In this document: positions 40,909 to 49,363 of the stretch, in pieces
How the letters are laid out: each line of letters begins with the position of its first letter
Numbering within the stretch: the first letter of the stretch is position 1
Assembly: GCA_016789905.1 (NCBI GenBank)
Contig: JAEUQC010000130.1
Coordinates: 1-64,000 of the forward strand
Reading direction: 5' to 3'
Source of the DNA: Bryobacterales bacterium
GTDB lineage: Bacteria; Acidobacteriota; Terriglobia; Bryobacterales; Bryobacteraceae
DNA length: 64,000 nt
Notes under the pieces: model-generated
What the model was told of the DNA's origin: nothing
Database searches by the model: none
The model's input: the letters and a program-made list of their open reading frames with translations, nothing else
Translations under genes and position numbers: made by a program

Positions 40909-41090
40909 TTAGAGGAGTTCGATGCGGGCGCGATGGCCTTTTGTTTTGGCGAGTTTACGGTCTCGTGTGAGGAGGCGCACATGGAAGCGGGGCTGCGGCG
41001 CCGGGGCGCGGGTAGAACAGGGGAGCAACTCGTTCTGGCTCTCACGGGGTGGGTGGGGGTGTAGTTTGATGTTGCGTAGCAGCTTTTCGA
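40909..41090 (-). pseudogene. Remnant of a VapC-type PIN toxin
   Basis: Directly downstream of the antitoxin gene, one frame reads to a stop at 40909 and ends with FHVRLLTRDRKLAKTKGHRA RIELL-like sequence, which resembles the last strand and helix of PIN-domain toxins (LLTRDRKLA, acidic D). The rest of the frame (about 35 residues) has no PIN features: the N-terminal VLDTSV strand and three of the four acidic residues are missing. I infer an internal deletion that removed most of vapC but kept its 3' end. Confidence 0.5.
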
Positions 41091-41339
41091 TCAGCCAGCG
41101 TCGCGGTGGCGGCGGATATAGGCGGCGGAGTCGAAATCACTTGTATCGGGGGCAATTCGGCGGACACGCGCAAAAAACTCCTCAGGGTCGAACAGCACTT
41201 TGGCCCAGGACTCGGCCATTGCCCTTTCGGCTATTTCGATGAGGAAAGCGGAAAGACTCATGCCGCGTTTGGCGGCACGCGCTTTGCGTTGTTCGTACAG
41301 TTTGCCGGGGACGTTGCGAATTTCGATCCGCTTCGGCAT
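41091..41339 (-). CDS. FitA/VapB-like ribbon-helix-helix antitoxin
   Basis: An 82-residue protein started at ATG 41339 (MPKRIEIRNVPGKLYEQRK). The N-terminal RHH motif (IEIRNVP then RKARAAKRGMSLSAFLIEIA) is typical of FitA-type antitoxins, and the C-terminal tail (FFARVRRIAPDTSDFDSAAY) would wrap the toxin. Normally a VapC-type PIN RNase follows; here only a fragment remains. It could still autoregulate its promoter or neutralise a toxin encoded elsewhere. Confidence 0.75.
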   Translation of the reverse strand: MPKRIEIRNVPGKLYEQRKARAAKRGMSLSAFLIEIAERAMAESWAKVLFDPEEFFARVRRIAPDTSDFDSAAYIRRHRDAG

Positions 41340-41378
41340 GTTCTCAGCGTGAAGACACGCACGAGACATGTCAAGGGC

Positions 41379-42026
41379 CTATTCGTTAACGAGTTCGCGG
41401 AAGCGGCGGATGACTTTGACGACGTACTGGCGGGTTTCTTTGTAGGGCGGGATGCCGCCGAAACGGTCGACAGCGCCGGGGCCGGCGTTATAGGCGGCGA
41501 TGGCTAGGGAGAGTCCGTTGCGGCGGCCCTCGTACTTCTTCACCAGCATGTCGAGGAACTTGGCGCCGCCATCGACGTTTTGTTCCGGGTCGTGCGGATT
41601 CACGTTGAGATACTTGGCAGTTTGTGGCATGAGCTGCATGAGGCCGATGGCGCCAACGCGGCTCCGGGCATCCACTTTATACGCGGATTCCACTTCCATA
41701 ATGGCCTGGATAAGCTCCGGGCGAAGATTGTGCTTTCCGGCGGACGGACCGATGAGGCGGGCGGCGGGGCCGGGCACGTTCATGACCGGGTTTGCGTTGG
41801 GCGTGGCGGCGGGAGCGGGCGGCGGGGCGACTTCGGCAGAGTCGAAAACAATGGACTGGCCGCCGGAACGGACGAAAACGCTGGAGCCATCGCGGCTCAG
41901 ATCGTCATAGACGATCCGCTGGCCGGTTTTGAGGATCAGCACTTTGGGTTCCGGGTCCTTCTGGACCGGGTCCGCCATGAGCGGACACACCGCAACAGCC
42001 AGTAGCAAGGCCGCACACTTCTGCAT
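41379..42026 (-). CDS. Lytic transglycosylase (SLT domain), secreted
   Basis: A 215-residue protein. A signal peptide (CAALLLAVAVCPLMA) is followed by a small beta domain (VLILKTGQRIVYDDLSRDGS) that resembles the N-terminal domain of proteins with an SH3-like fold, a Pro/Ala-rich linker, and a C-terminal SLT domain: catalytic Glu in IMEVESAY near residue 113, then GLMQLMPQTAKYL and AIAAYNAGPGAVDRF. It should cleave the glycan strands of peptidoglycan with 1,6-anhydro products. It starts 6 bases from the annotated frame of the divergent cysteine hydrolase. Confidence 0.88.
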   Translation of the reverse strand: MQKCAALLLAVAVCPLMADPVQKDPEPKVLILKTGQRIVYDDLSRDGSSVFVRSGGQSIVFDSAEVAPPPAPAATPNANPVMNVPGPAARLIGPSAGKHNLRPELIQAIMEVESAYKVDARSRVGAIGLMQLMPQTAKYLNVNPHDPEQNVDGGAKFLDMLVKKYEGRRNGLSLAIAAYNAGPGAVDRFGGIPPYKETRQYVVKVIRRFRELVNE

Positions 42027-42107
42027 GATTCAATGATCGGAGAGAGTACGGCGGACATACATCGGGGTAAAACCTTAGGGGGAGGGATTTCCTTATATAC
42101 TCGCCCC

Positions 42108-42893
42108 ATGCGGAACATCTGGCTGGCGTGTTTGGCGATGGCGATGGGGGCGGCGGCGGTGACGGTGCCGATCCGGAGCCGGGCGGAGGTGTACCGGGGG
42201 AGCGGAGAGTGGCGGGAGGCGGTAGTGGAGGAGGCGATTGACCCGTCGCGGACGGCAATAATCCTCTGCGATTTGTGGGATAAGCACTGGTGTCGCGGGG
42301 CGACGGAGCGGGTGGGGGTATTGACGGAGAAGATCAATCCGGTGCTGCGGGCGGCGCGGGCGAAGGGGATGCTGGTGATTCATGCGCCGTCGGAGACGAT
42401 GGATTTTTACCGGGACGCGCCGCAGCGGCGGGCGATGTTGGCGATTCCGGCGGCGGCGGCGCCAACGCCGTTAGAACTGGCGGCACCGAAGCTGCCGATT
42501 GACGATTCCGACGGGGGATGCGACACGGAGGGGGACAAGTTTTATAAGGCGTGGCGGCGGCAGCATCCGGCGATTGAGATTGGGCCGAACGACTTGATTT
42601 CGGATAAAGGGGAAGAGGTTTATAGCGCGTTGAAACTGCGGGGGATTAAACACCTATTGGTGGCGGGGGTACATACGAACATGTGCATATTGAACCGGTC
42701 GTTCGCGATCCGGCAGATGACGAAGTGGGGGGTGCGGTGCATTCTGCTGCGGGATTTGACGGACGCGATGTATGACCCGAAGGACGCGCCGTACGTGGCG
42801 CATGACCAGGGGACGCGGTTGGTGGTGGAGCATATTGAGCGGCATTGGGCGCCGACGATGCTGTCGGCGGATTTGTTGCTGCGGCTGCAATAG
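42108..42893 (+). CDS. Isochorismatase-like cysteine hydrolase, exported
   Basis: A protein of about 261 residues started at ATG 42108, which gives a signal peptide (RNIWLACLAMAMGAAAVTV); the ATG at 42033 adds an unlikely polar stretch. The family core is present: AIILCDLWDKHWC (catalytic Asp), a cis-peptide-containing region before the nucleophile, and HTNMCILNRSF with the catalytic Cys. Pyrazinamidase/isochorismatase-type enzymes hydrolyse amides or vinyl ethers; exported acidobacterial versions are uncharacterised. Codons are strikingly G-ending. The substrate is unknown. Confidence 0.8.
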   Translation: MRNIWLACLAMAMGAAAVTVPIRSRAEVYRGSGEWREAVVEEAIDPSRTAIILCDLWDKHWCRGATERVGVLTEKINPVLRAARAKGMLVIHAPSETMDFYRDAPQRRAMLAIPAAAAPTPLELAAPKLPIDDSDGGCDTEGDKFYKAWRRQHPAIEIGPNDLISDKGEEVYSALKLRGIKHLLVAGVHTNMCILNRSFAIRQMTKWGVRCILLRDLTDAMYDPKDAPYVAHDQGTRLVVEHIERHWAPTMLSADLLLRLQ

Positions 42894-43025
42894 AGAAGGC
42901 TTCGCCGTGCTGAAGCCCCAGGCTGGAACGGCGAACCGAGAGTGGAGCGTGTCCGGTTGCTGGACGCCTTTCGCGGGGATAGGGTAATAGCAGCACTTAA
43001 GGTCGAGAGAGAAAGGAGCTGTACG

Positions 43026-43805
43026 ATGCCAAATATTTCGAATCAGGTTAGCGTAGAGAATGATAGTCACAACCGGTGGCGTGTCGCAGTTCCGAGTTGT
43101 GTGGGGATGCTCGCAATCACACTGATCGCGCAGATCTTGATTCCTTTCATCCTTGCGCTTGCCGGGCTGATTATTCTTGTCTTTTCGGGAAAGCCATTCC
43201 CTACTACAGCGAAACCAATCGTAAATTTCCCACCGGTCAGCGTGTTGACGAGATGCGTGCTTGTGGTCCTGATCCTCAGCCTGTTGGCGGCCGGAATCTA
43301 TAATTCCGTCAGCCTGGAGCCTCTGCGCATCTTCGACTGGAGCGATGAGAAGGCAAAACCGATTAGATCCGGATTGGTGCCGGTTGTTCACGCGGACTCA
43401 TCCCAAATAAGCTTCTCACTGCGGGGGGAGAGTGCATATTTGCTTCCAAGTCCGCCCTTCGGCGGAAATGTCGCGGTTCTCGTTGACGAGGTGTCAAAGA
43501 GAACTGAAGTCATGCTCGTGCAAAACGCATTAAAGTACCCGGCCCTTCAAACCGCGGTTCAGTCAAACGTGCAATTGGATCTGGATATTGGTCCGGGCAC
43601 GATAAAGAGCGACGGCCAAAAACCGACGACGATCTCGCCGGGGGACATCCTCGCTAAAGGGCGATTAGGGGTGAAGGGACAGATGTCGTTTCAATACCAG
43701 GGCAATTCGTACGTGTGCCTGGTATGCGGCATCGAAAAATACATATTCAGCAAGAATCGGATCCTGGTGACGATAAGCACTGGAAACACGGCGAGTTGCC
43801 CGTAG
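43026..43805 (+). CDS. Hypothetical membrane protein of lower GC
   Basis: A 259-residue protein; ATG 43026 is preceded by AGGAG with proper spacing. Two membrane segments lie at about 23-55 (VGMLAITLIAQILIPFILAL) and 75-98 (CVLVVLILSLLAAGIYNSV), followed by a roughly 155-residue soluble domain that should be periplasmic and contains an isolated CLVC pair. I recognise no family. The gene has more A and T than its neighbours and balanced codon usage, which suggests recent acquisition. It is isolated: 130 bases from the upstream gene and about 300 bases from the tRNA. Confidence 0.7.
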   Translation: MPNISNQVSVENDSHNRWRVAVPSCVGMLAITLIAQILIPFILALAGLIILVFSGKPFPTTAKPIVNFPPVSVLTRCVLVVLILSLLAAGIYNSVSLEPLRIFDWSDEKAKPIRSGLVPVVHADSSQISFSLRGESAYLLPSPPFGGNVAVLVDEVSKRTEVMLVQNALKYPALQTAVQSNVQLDLDIGPGTIKSDGQKPTTISPGDILAKGRLGVKGQMSFQYQGNSYVCLVCGIEKYIFSKNRILVTISTGNTASCP

Positions 43806-44105
43806 CACACTAAGAATGCTTATCGCCTTCCACAGTTTTCAGGATCGTGTTTGTCGATCCGTTGAATGCGCGGAAAAATTTGTGTGCGGCCCTTCGGTGA
43901 GGGGGGAAATGGGCAGACTGAGCAGGCAGTCACCGGCGGACGGACCGAATCGAACTGGCCGGCGAGTTCACACATCTGACAACGAGCGATGGAGTTCTTC
44001 AACGCGGGTGTATAATCTTCGGCGAACGCTATCCGCTGCGCCGGGCACAGTGACTGTCAGAAAAAGGACTGGCTTAGGGTACAACTGCGACGAACGATTT
44101 TGAAT
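43806..44105. other. Intergenic stretch; weak ORF with CxxC pairs on the minus strand
   Basis: Between the orphan membrane gene and tRNA-Glu there is no convincing gene. A 60-residue minus-strand frame (43820-44002, TTG start) contains two Cys pairs (RCQMCELAG and ACSVCPF) that recall a rubredoxin-like or zinc-knuckle fragment, but no ribosome binding site is seen. A TATAAT at about 44009 on the plus strand has no matching -35. Confidence 0.3.
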
Positions 44106-44183
44106 TGGCGTCCCCAGGGGGATTCGAACCCCCGTTAACGCCGTGAAAGGGCGGTGTCCTAGGCCGGGCTAGACGATGGGGAC
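44106..44183 (-). tRNA. tRNA-Glu (UUC)
   Basis: The minus strand folds into a cloverleaf: acceptor GTCCCCA / TGGGGAC, D-arm starting GTCTAGCC, anticodon loop CTTTCAC with anticodon TTC, T-arm GGGGG TTCGAAT CCCCC, discriminator G and an encoded CCA (44106-44108). The first base pair of the anticodon stem is a C-T mismatch (CCGCC opposite GGCGT), otherwise pairing is perfect. It reads codons GAA and GAG. Confidence 0.95.
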
Positions 44184-44193
44184 GCGTTGAGAC

Positions 44194-44222
44194 AGAAGTG
44201 GCGGCGCGAAGCCGCCACTTCT
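44194..44222 (-). terminator. Hairpin between cytochrome c gene and tRNA-Glu
   Basis: A perfect 12-bp stem (AGAAGTGGCGGC / GCCGCCACTTCT) with a five-base loop lies 36 bases beyond the cytochrome c stop and 10 bases before the tRNA. On the minus strand only GTCTC follows, and on the plus strand CTTTA, so it is a weak or Rho-assisted terminator that probably separates the two genes. Confidence 0.55.
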
Positions 44223-44258
44223 CTTTAGGATAACCGACGGCTGGGGGCGCCGTCAAAT

Positions 44259-44582
44259 TTAGAGGGTCTTCAAATAGGCGATGAGATCGGTCTTTTGTGC
44301 CGGTTCGAGCTGTTCGTCGTAAGGAGGCATACCGTTGCCGCCCTTGTTCACCTTGTCGAGGACCTTGGCATCGGTGACGCCGGCCTTCTTGTAGAGGCCC
44401 TTCAGCGCGGGCGCGTTGCCGCGCTTTTCGTCGTTGTCGGTGTTGTGGCAACCCATACAGGCGGAGTTTTCAAAAACTTCCTGGCCCTTCTTCGCGTCGC
44501 CTTTCTTGTCCGCGCCGAAGGCAAGCGCGCTGATGATGACCGCGCTGCAGCCAATGGCAAAGATGCGCTGGGCAAGTTTCAT
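44259..44582 (-). CDS. Small secreted monoheme cytochrome c
   Basis: A 107-residue protein started at ATG 44582, with AGGAG upstream and a signal peptide (KLAQRIFAIGCSAVIISALAFG). The mature domain is a class I cytochrome c: CMGCH near residue 43, NAPALKGLYKK, GGNGMPPYDEQL (axial Met) and the C-terminal helix QKTDLIAYLKTL. It should be a soluble periplasmic electron carrier. The genes upstream and downstream are unrelated; a hairpin follows it. It diverges 56 bases from the DUF2064 glycosyltransferase gene. Confidence 0.88.
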   Translation of the reverse strand: MKLAQRIFAIGCSAVIISALAFGADKKGDAKKGQEVFENSACMGCHNTDNDEKRGNAPALKGLYKKAGVTDAKVLDKVNKGGNGMPPYDEQLEPAQKTDLIAYLKTL

Positions 44583-44638
44583 GGGAATACGATCTCCTGA
44601 CCTAATGAAAATTCTCAAACTATTCTACAATTGCGACG

Positions 44639-45217
44639 ATGCTCCCCGCTATTGCCGTTTTTGCCAAGGCCCCGGCGCCGGGCCGCGTAAAGACGCGGTT
44701 GGCGGTGAAAATCGGGGCGGAGCAGGCGGCAAAAGTTTACGAGCGGATGGTGTCGGTACTTCTCCAACGGCTGATACAGGCTGCCAAGAGCCTGGCCTCC
44801 GACGTTGAACTGCATACCGACACTCGATCAGACGCCTGGGGAGGCTTTGCTGTTACAAGGCGTTTGCAAGCGAGCGGGGACCTGGGTGCGCGGATGCTGC
44901 ATGCGCTGGAAACCGGGCTGGCCGAGGGACGGGCACGGGTGTTGATTGTAGGCGGGGACGTGCCGACGGTGCCGATTTCGCATTTGGAAGAGTTGTTGGC
45001 GGCGGACGCGGATGTGGCGCTGGGCCCGGCGGAGGATGGGGGGTTCTGGGGAATCTGCTGCCGGAAGACCGACGCGGCGATGTTTGCGGGGGTCACGTGG
45101 TCGACCGCGAGTGTGTGCGCGGAGACGGCGGCGGCTTGCCGGCGGGCGGGGCTTTCGGTTTTCATTGGTTCGACGTGGTTTGATATTGATGAACCTTCGG
45201 ATTTGGAACGCATCTAA
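44639..45217 (+). CDS. TIGR04282/DUF2064-type glycosyltransferase
   Basis: A 192-residue GT-A-like protein. The N-terminal signature IAVFAKAPAPGRVKTRLA matches the family, followed by LIVGGDVPTVPISHLEELLA (DxP acidic motif), ALGPAEDGGFWGICC and a C-terminal FDIDEPSDLERI. These motifs are those of nucleotidyl- or glycosyltransferases whose members occur in arsenosugar and other small-molecule glycosylation clusters; no arsenic genes occur here, so the substrate is open. It is followed after 9 bases by bcp and probably shares its transcript. Confidence 0.8.
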   Translation: MLPAIAVFAKAPAPGRVKTRLAVKIGAEQAAKVYERMVSVLLQRLIQAAKSLASDVELHTDTRSDAWGGFAVTRRLQASGDLGARMLHALETGLAEGRARVLIVGGDVPTVPISHLEELLAADADVALGPAEDGGFWGICCRKTDAAMFAGVTWSTASVCAETAAACRRAGLSVFIGSTWFDIDEPSDLERI

Positions 45218-45226
45218 GCGAGGTAT

Positions 45227-45682
45227 ATGGCACTCAAAGTGGGCAGTAAAGCACCGGAATTGAAGTTGACGGACGAGGCGGGGAACGCGTTCAAGCTCTC
45301 GTCGTTGCAAGGGAAGAAGGTGGTTTTGTACTTCTATCCGAAGGCGGACACGCCGGGATGCACGACCGAATCGTGCGAGTTCCGGGACCATTCGGCGGCG
45401 TTCGCGGCGAAGGATGCGGTGATTGTTGGTATCTCGCCGGACACAGAGAAGGCGCAGACGAAGTTCAAGAACAAGTTCACGCTGCCTTTCACGCTGCTGG
45501 CCGATGCCGAGAGCAAGGGCGCGGAGGCGTACGGGGTGTGGGTGGAAAAATCGATGTACGGCAAGACCTACATGGGCGTGGCGCGAACGACGTTCGTAAT
45601 TGGGCCGGATGGGAAGATCACGCACATCTTTGAGAAAGTGAAGCCGGCCGGGCACGCGGAAGAGGTTTTGGCGGTGCTTTAG
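45227..45682 (+). CDS. bcp: Thioredoxin-dependent peroxiredoxin (BCP/PrxQ)
   Basis: A 151-residue atypical 2-Cys peroxiredoxin. KADTPGCTTESCEFRD holds the peroxidatic Cys45 and, five residues on, the resolving Cys50, the PrxQ arrangement; the YFYPK strand and the IGPDGKITHIFEKV end are canonical. It reduces hydroperoxides in the cytoplasm using thioredoxin. It starts 9 bases after the DUF2064 gene, and its stop overlaps the convergent mutS2 stop by four bases. Confidence 0.95.
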   Translation: MALKVGSKAPELKLTDEAGNAFKLSSLQGKKVVLYFYPKADTPGCTTESCEFRDHSAAFAAKDAVIVGISPDTEKAQTKFKNKFTLPFTLLADAESKGAEAYGVWVEKSMYGKTYMGVARTTFVIGPDGKITHIFEKVKPAGHAEEVLAVL

Positions 45683-48063
45683 AACTCTTTGAGTTCGGCG
45701 ATGGTGGCGCCGTTGCCGCCTTCTGCGGCTGTGGCGGGGTAGAATTTCGTCACCAGCGGGCTGCGTTTCAAGAGGTCGGCGACGGCGCGTTTGAGGATGC
45801 CCATGCCGTGGCCGTGGACGATGCGGACGCGATCCACGCTGGCTAGCGACGCAACATCCAGGAACTTTTCGACGGCGTCGCAGGCTTCTTCGGCGCGCTG
45901 GCCGATCAGATTGATTTCCTTGGTCACCGTGTCCCAGGTGGGGCCGGCCTGGAACGTGACGCCGGAAGGGAGTTTGGGGCCGGTGGGGCCGTCGGGCAGA
46001 ATCTCCGTGATGTCGGCGTAGGGCACGCGCATTTTCATGATGCCGACTTCGACATCCACCATGCCGTTGGGCAATAATCTACGCACGCGGGCGGGTTCGC
46101 GTATGCCGCTCAGGCGGACACGGTTGCCTTCGTCGACAAGGAGCGTTGCGCGTTTTTCGGTCTCCTGCTTCGCCACCACCTGCTGGACTTCCTGTTTGAA
46201 CTCCGTCTGCGCTTTAATTACTTTGCGCACGGCGATATCGGCGGCTTTCCGGCTGGTTCCGGCGGACTCTTGAATGTGTTGGAGCGTTTCTTTGGCCTGC
46301 TTTTCGAAAGCCGCCAGCGCGGCCTCCATTTTACGTTCCATTTCGCGGCGCTTGGCTTCCTCGGCTTTGCGGAGTTCCTCGCGTTCGGTGCGGGTGTCGC
46401 GCTCCAGGCGCACCTTCTCCTCGGCGAGCGCCATTTGTTTGGCCTTCACTTCATCCAGGCGGCGGTGCAGGTCGCTCAGGAAGCCTGCTATGTCGCGCTC
46501 GTTGGTGGACATGGCGGAGCGGGCTCGTTCGATGAGCGATTTGGGCAGGCCAAGTTTACTGGCGATGGCGAGGCCGGCGGAGCGGCCCGGGGCGCCGGTG
46601 AGAAGGATATAGGTTGGGGTGAATTCGGCTTCGTTGAAACCCATGGAGGCCTGCACCACCCCTTCGACGGTGGCGCCCCAGACTTTGAGCGGCATGAGGT
46701 GGGTGGAGGCGAGGGTGAAAGCGCCGTATTCGCGGAACTTTTCGAGGACGGCGACACCGAGCGCGCCGCCCTCTTCCGGGTCCGTGGCGCGGCCGAGTTC
46801 GTCGAGCAGGACGAGCGAATCGGGGGTGGCGGCGTCGAGCATGTAGCGGAGCTGGCGGACGTGGCTGGAGAAGCTGCTGAGGCTTTCGGCGATGGACTGG
46901 TTGTCGCCGATATCGGCCAAAACCTTAGAAAAAATGGGGAATTCCGCCTCTTCGCAAGGCACGGGGATGCCGGACTGCGCCATGAGCGTGAGCAGGCCGG
47001 CGGTTTTCATGGTGACCGTTTTGCCGCCGGTGTTGGGACCGGTGATGAGCAGTGTGCGGCGGATGCGGTCCATCGTGAAGCTGACGGGGACGACGCGTTT
47101 ACCCTCCTTGCGGAGCACGTCTTCCAGGATTGGATGGCGGGCCGCGTCCAGGTGGAGCCGGTCCCCAAAAGCGGGAACAACGCAGCGGAACTGCTTGCCG
47201 AAACGGGCCTTGGAGAAGGTGAATTCCAGGGCGGCCATGGCGTGGACGGTGGACTTGATGACGGCGGCGTGTTCGCGCAGCGTTTCGGTGATTTCTCGGA
47301 GAATGCGGTGGGTTTCGCGCATCTCCTCTTCGGTGAGGCGGACGAGTTCGTTATTGAGCGCGATGGTCTCCATGGGCTCAACGAAGAGTGTGGCGCCGGT
47401 GCCGCTGGCGGCGTGGATTACGCCGGGGATTTTGGAGCGCTGGCCGGCGACGAGCGGGATGACGAAGCGCTCGGAGCGAATGGTGACAAAGTCGTCCTGC
47501 AACACGCCATCGTCTTTATGCTGGCGGAGGAACTTTTCGAGCGATTGGTGAATCTGGTCGCGTTGGCGCTCCATGGAGCGGCGGATCTTTTCGAGGGCGA
47601 CGCTGGCGTGATCGGTGAGCGTTCCGTTGGGGTGGATTTTCCCGGCGATGGAACGGAGAACGGGGCGGAGATCGGCAAGGCAAGCGGCGCGTTTGGCAAG
47701 GAGCGGGAAGCCTTCGCCGGCATTGGCAATGGATGCGCGGAGTTCGGCGGCGCGGTCCAGCCATTGCAGCAGATCGTAGATCTCTTTGCCGTCGAGCGAG
47801 GCGCCTTCGATGCCGATGCGGCCGAGGGCCTGGTCAATATCGGGCAGGCCGGAGAAACGGATGTTGACGTTCTTCATGGCGGCCGCTTCGTTCAGTATGT
47901 TGACGGCTTCGGCGGTTTCGCGGTGGGCTTCTTCCAAGGCCGGTTGATCGGTGGAGGGTTCCAGTTCGTCGAGGATGCGGCGGGCCTGGTTGGAACTGAT
48001 CTGGCGGCCGATGATGGCTTTTAGCTCGGCGTACTCTAATAACTCAAGACTGCTGGTTTCCAT
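45679..48063 (-). CDS. mutS2: Endonuclease MutS2
   Basis: A 794-residue protein with the full MutS2 order: N-terminal core (ELLEYAELKAIIGRQ), clamp region, MutS ATPase with Walker A ITGPNTGGKTVTMK near residue 340, QSIAESLSSFSSH, Walker B LVLLDELGRATDPEEGGALG, then a long coiled-coil hinge (about 510-600) and a C-terminal Smr domain with VDRVRIVHGHGMGILKRAV. It lacks the mismatch-recognition domain of MutS. MutS2 acts on branched DNA and rescues collided ribosomes in some bacteria. It is overlapped by 20 bases with the upstream NUDIX gene, so the two are coupled. Confidence 0.96.
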   Translation of the reverse strand: METSSLELLEYAELKAIIGRQISSNQARRILDELEPSTDQPALEEAHRETAEAVNILNEAAAMKNVNIRFSGLPDIDQALGRIGIEGASLDGKEIYDLLQWLDRAAELRASIANAGEGFPLLAKRAACLADLRPVLRSIAGKIHPNGTLTDHASVALEKIRRSMERQRDQIHQSLEKFLRQHKDDGVLQDDFVTIRSERFVIPLVAGQRSKIPGVIHAASGTGATLFVEPMETIALNNELVRLTEEEMRETHRILREITETLREHAAVIKSTVHAMAALEFTFSKARFGKQFRCVVPAFGDRLHLDAARHPILEDVLRKEGKRVVPVSFTMDRIRRTLLITGPNTGGKTVTMKTAGLLTLMAQSGIPVPCEEAEFPIFSKVLADIGDNQSIAESLSSFSSHVRQLRYMLDAATPDSLVLLDELGRATDPEEGGALGVAVLEKFREYGAFTLASTHLMPLKVWGATVEGVVQASMGFNEAEFTPTYILLTGAPGRSAGLAIASKLGLPKSLIERARSAMSTNERDIAGFLSDLHRRLDEVKAKQMALAEEKVRLERDTRTEREELRKAEEAKRREMERKMEAALAAFEKQAKETLQHIQESAGTSRKAADIAVRKVIKAQTEFKQEVQQVVAKQETEKRATLLVDEGNRVRLSGIREPARVRRLLPNGMVDVEVGIMKMRVPYADITEILPDGPTGPKLPSGVTFQAGPTWDTVTKEINLIGQRAEEACDAVEKFLDVASLASVDRVRIVHGHGMGILKRAVADLLKRSPLVTKFYPATAAEGGNGATIAELKEF

Positions 48064-48517
48064 AACGTTCGAACACGCGTTCGATTACTTCCAGGGTACC
48101 CGGAGTGATGAGGAGTTTGGGCAGATCTTCGCGACGGACCCAGGCGACGGCGGCCGAATCGTCACCGGGGGCTGGCGTGCCATCTGTGATTTTGCACAGG
48201 TAATCGAGCAGGACGTAATGGTATTCGGGGCGGCCGTCGGCGTCGTGCATCATGCGTTCAAACACTTCGGCCACCACGCCCACCTCCACCGTGAGACCGG
48301 TTTCTTCCAGCACTTCGCGGGCGATGGCGTCCTTCAGCTTTTCGCCGGTTTCCACGGCGCCGCCGGGCAGAGACCAATAGTCTTTCAGCGGGGCTTTGCC
48401 GCGCTGGATAAGCAGAATCTCGTCGCCTTCGATAATCAGCGCGCCGACGCCAAGAACGGGGCGCGGCGGATAGCGGCGATCGTCCGTCGGACTCAATATT
48501 GAACCGAGCCCTTCCAA
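48044..48517 (-). CDS. NUDIX hydrolase
   Basis: A 157-residue protein with a complete Nudix box: GGAVETGEKLKDAIAREVLE then ETGL near residues 51-74. Flanking strands (VLGVGALIIEGDEILLIQRG; YHYVLLDYLCKI) are those of ADP-ribose or nucleotide-sugar pyrophosphatases. No substrate-specific motif is evident. It overlaps both the upstream SMP-30 gene (25 bases) and the downstream mutS2 gene (20 bases), so the three form one transcript. Confidence 0.9.
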   Translation of the reverse strand: MEGLGSILSPTDDRRYPPRPVLGVGALIIEGDEILLIQRGKAPLKDYWSLPGGAVETGEKLKDAIAREVLEETGLTVEVGVVAEVFERMMHDADGRPEYHYVLLDYLCKITDGTPAPGDDSAAVAWVRREDLPKLLITPGTLEVIERVFERYGNQQS

Positions 48518-49353
48518 TCGAGGCGAACGCGGTAGACCGATTTAAGGGCGGTGACGTAGAGGGTGGAGAAATCGGCGTCGCCGAAGGTGAGGTTGCGCGG
48601 CGTTTCGGGGAAGTCGATTTTGTTGAGGAATTTGCCGTCGGGGGAGTAGACGGAGACGTTGTTGCAGGTCACCCAGATGTTTCCTTTGTCATCGGTTCGG
48701 ATGCCATCGGGTGGGCCGTCGATGTTTGTAATTAGCTTGCGTTCGTTGGAGGCGGCGCCGTTGCCGGCCACGTCGAAGGCGCGGATGAGGCGGTCGTCGG
48801 AATCGGCGACGTAGAGAATTTTGCCGTTGGGGGAGAGGGCGACGCCGTTGGGGCGGCCGGGGGTTTTGGCGATGAGGGTGAGAGGGCCTCTGGGCGGCAG
48901 GTGATATATGCCGTAGAAGTCGAGTTCGCGGTTGTCGGCCTGGGCGCCGAAGGCCGGATCGGTGAAATAGACATGGCCGTCTTTGCGAACGACGATATCG
49001 TTGGGGGCGTTGAGGCGTTTGCCTTCGAACTTGTCGGCGAGGACTTCGATTTTGCCTTTGGCGTCGGTCCGGGTGACGCGGCGGGATTTGGATTCGCAGG
49101 AGTAGAGGCGGCCCTGGGAATCGAAGGTGTTGCCGTTGGCGCCATTGGAGGCTTCGCGGAAGACGGATTTGCCTTCGACAGTAAGGCGGTAGATTTTGTT
49201 TTCCGGGGGATCGGAAAAGAGCAGGTAGTTGTCGCGGCTCCAGACGGGTCCTTCGGTAAAGGTGAAGCCGCCGGCAACCTTTTCGATGTGGATTTTGGAA
49301 AAGTCCTGGGCGGGGAGAGCGAACGCGAGTAGGAAAAGCAGGCGCGGAGTCAT
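48493..49353 (-). CDS. SMP-30/gluconolactonase family protein, secreted
   Basis: A 286-residue six-bladed propeller with a signal peptide (PRLLFLLAFALPAQ). The motifs FTEGPVWSRDNYLLFSD, NGANGNTFDSQGRLYSCE, LNAPNDIVVRKDGHVYFTDP, RPNGVALSPNGKILYVADS and GPPDGIRTDDKGNIWVT supply the divalent-metal ligands (Glu, Asn, Asp) of SMP-30/gluconolactonases. It should hydrolyse a sugar lactone in the periplasm. It precedes the NUDIX gene and diverges 10 bases from the DUF1684 gene. Confidence 0.9.
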   Translation of the reverse strand: MTPRLLFLLAFALPAQDFSKIHIEKVAGGFTFTEGPVWSRDNYLLFSDPPENKIYRLTVEGKSVFREASNGANGNTFDSQGRLYSCESKSRRVTRTDAKGKIEVLADKFEGKRLNAPNDIVVRKDGHVYFTDPAFGAQADNRELDFYGIYHLPPRGPLTLIAKTPGRPNGVALSPNGKILYVADSDDRLIRAFDVAGNGAASNERKLITNIDGPPDGIRTDDKGNIWVTCNNVSVYSPDGKFLNKIDFPETPRNLTFGDADFSTLYVTALKSVYRVRLDWKGSVQY

Positions 49354-49363
49354 ACCATGAAGT

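Noticed and set aside
46270..48024. A 584-residue open frame on the + strand opposite mutS2
   Set aside because: MutS2 on the minus strand has complete, ordered motifs. The + frame is a Gly/Glu/Asp-rich antisense shadow caused by high-GC codon bias.
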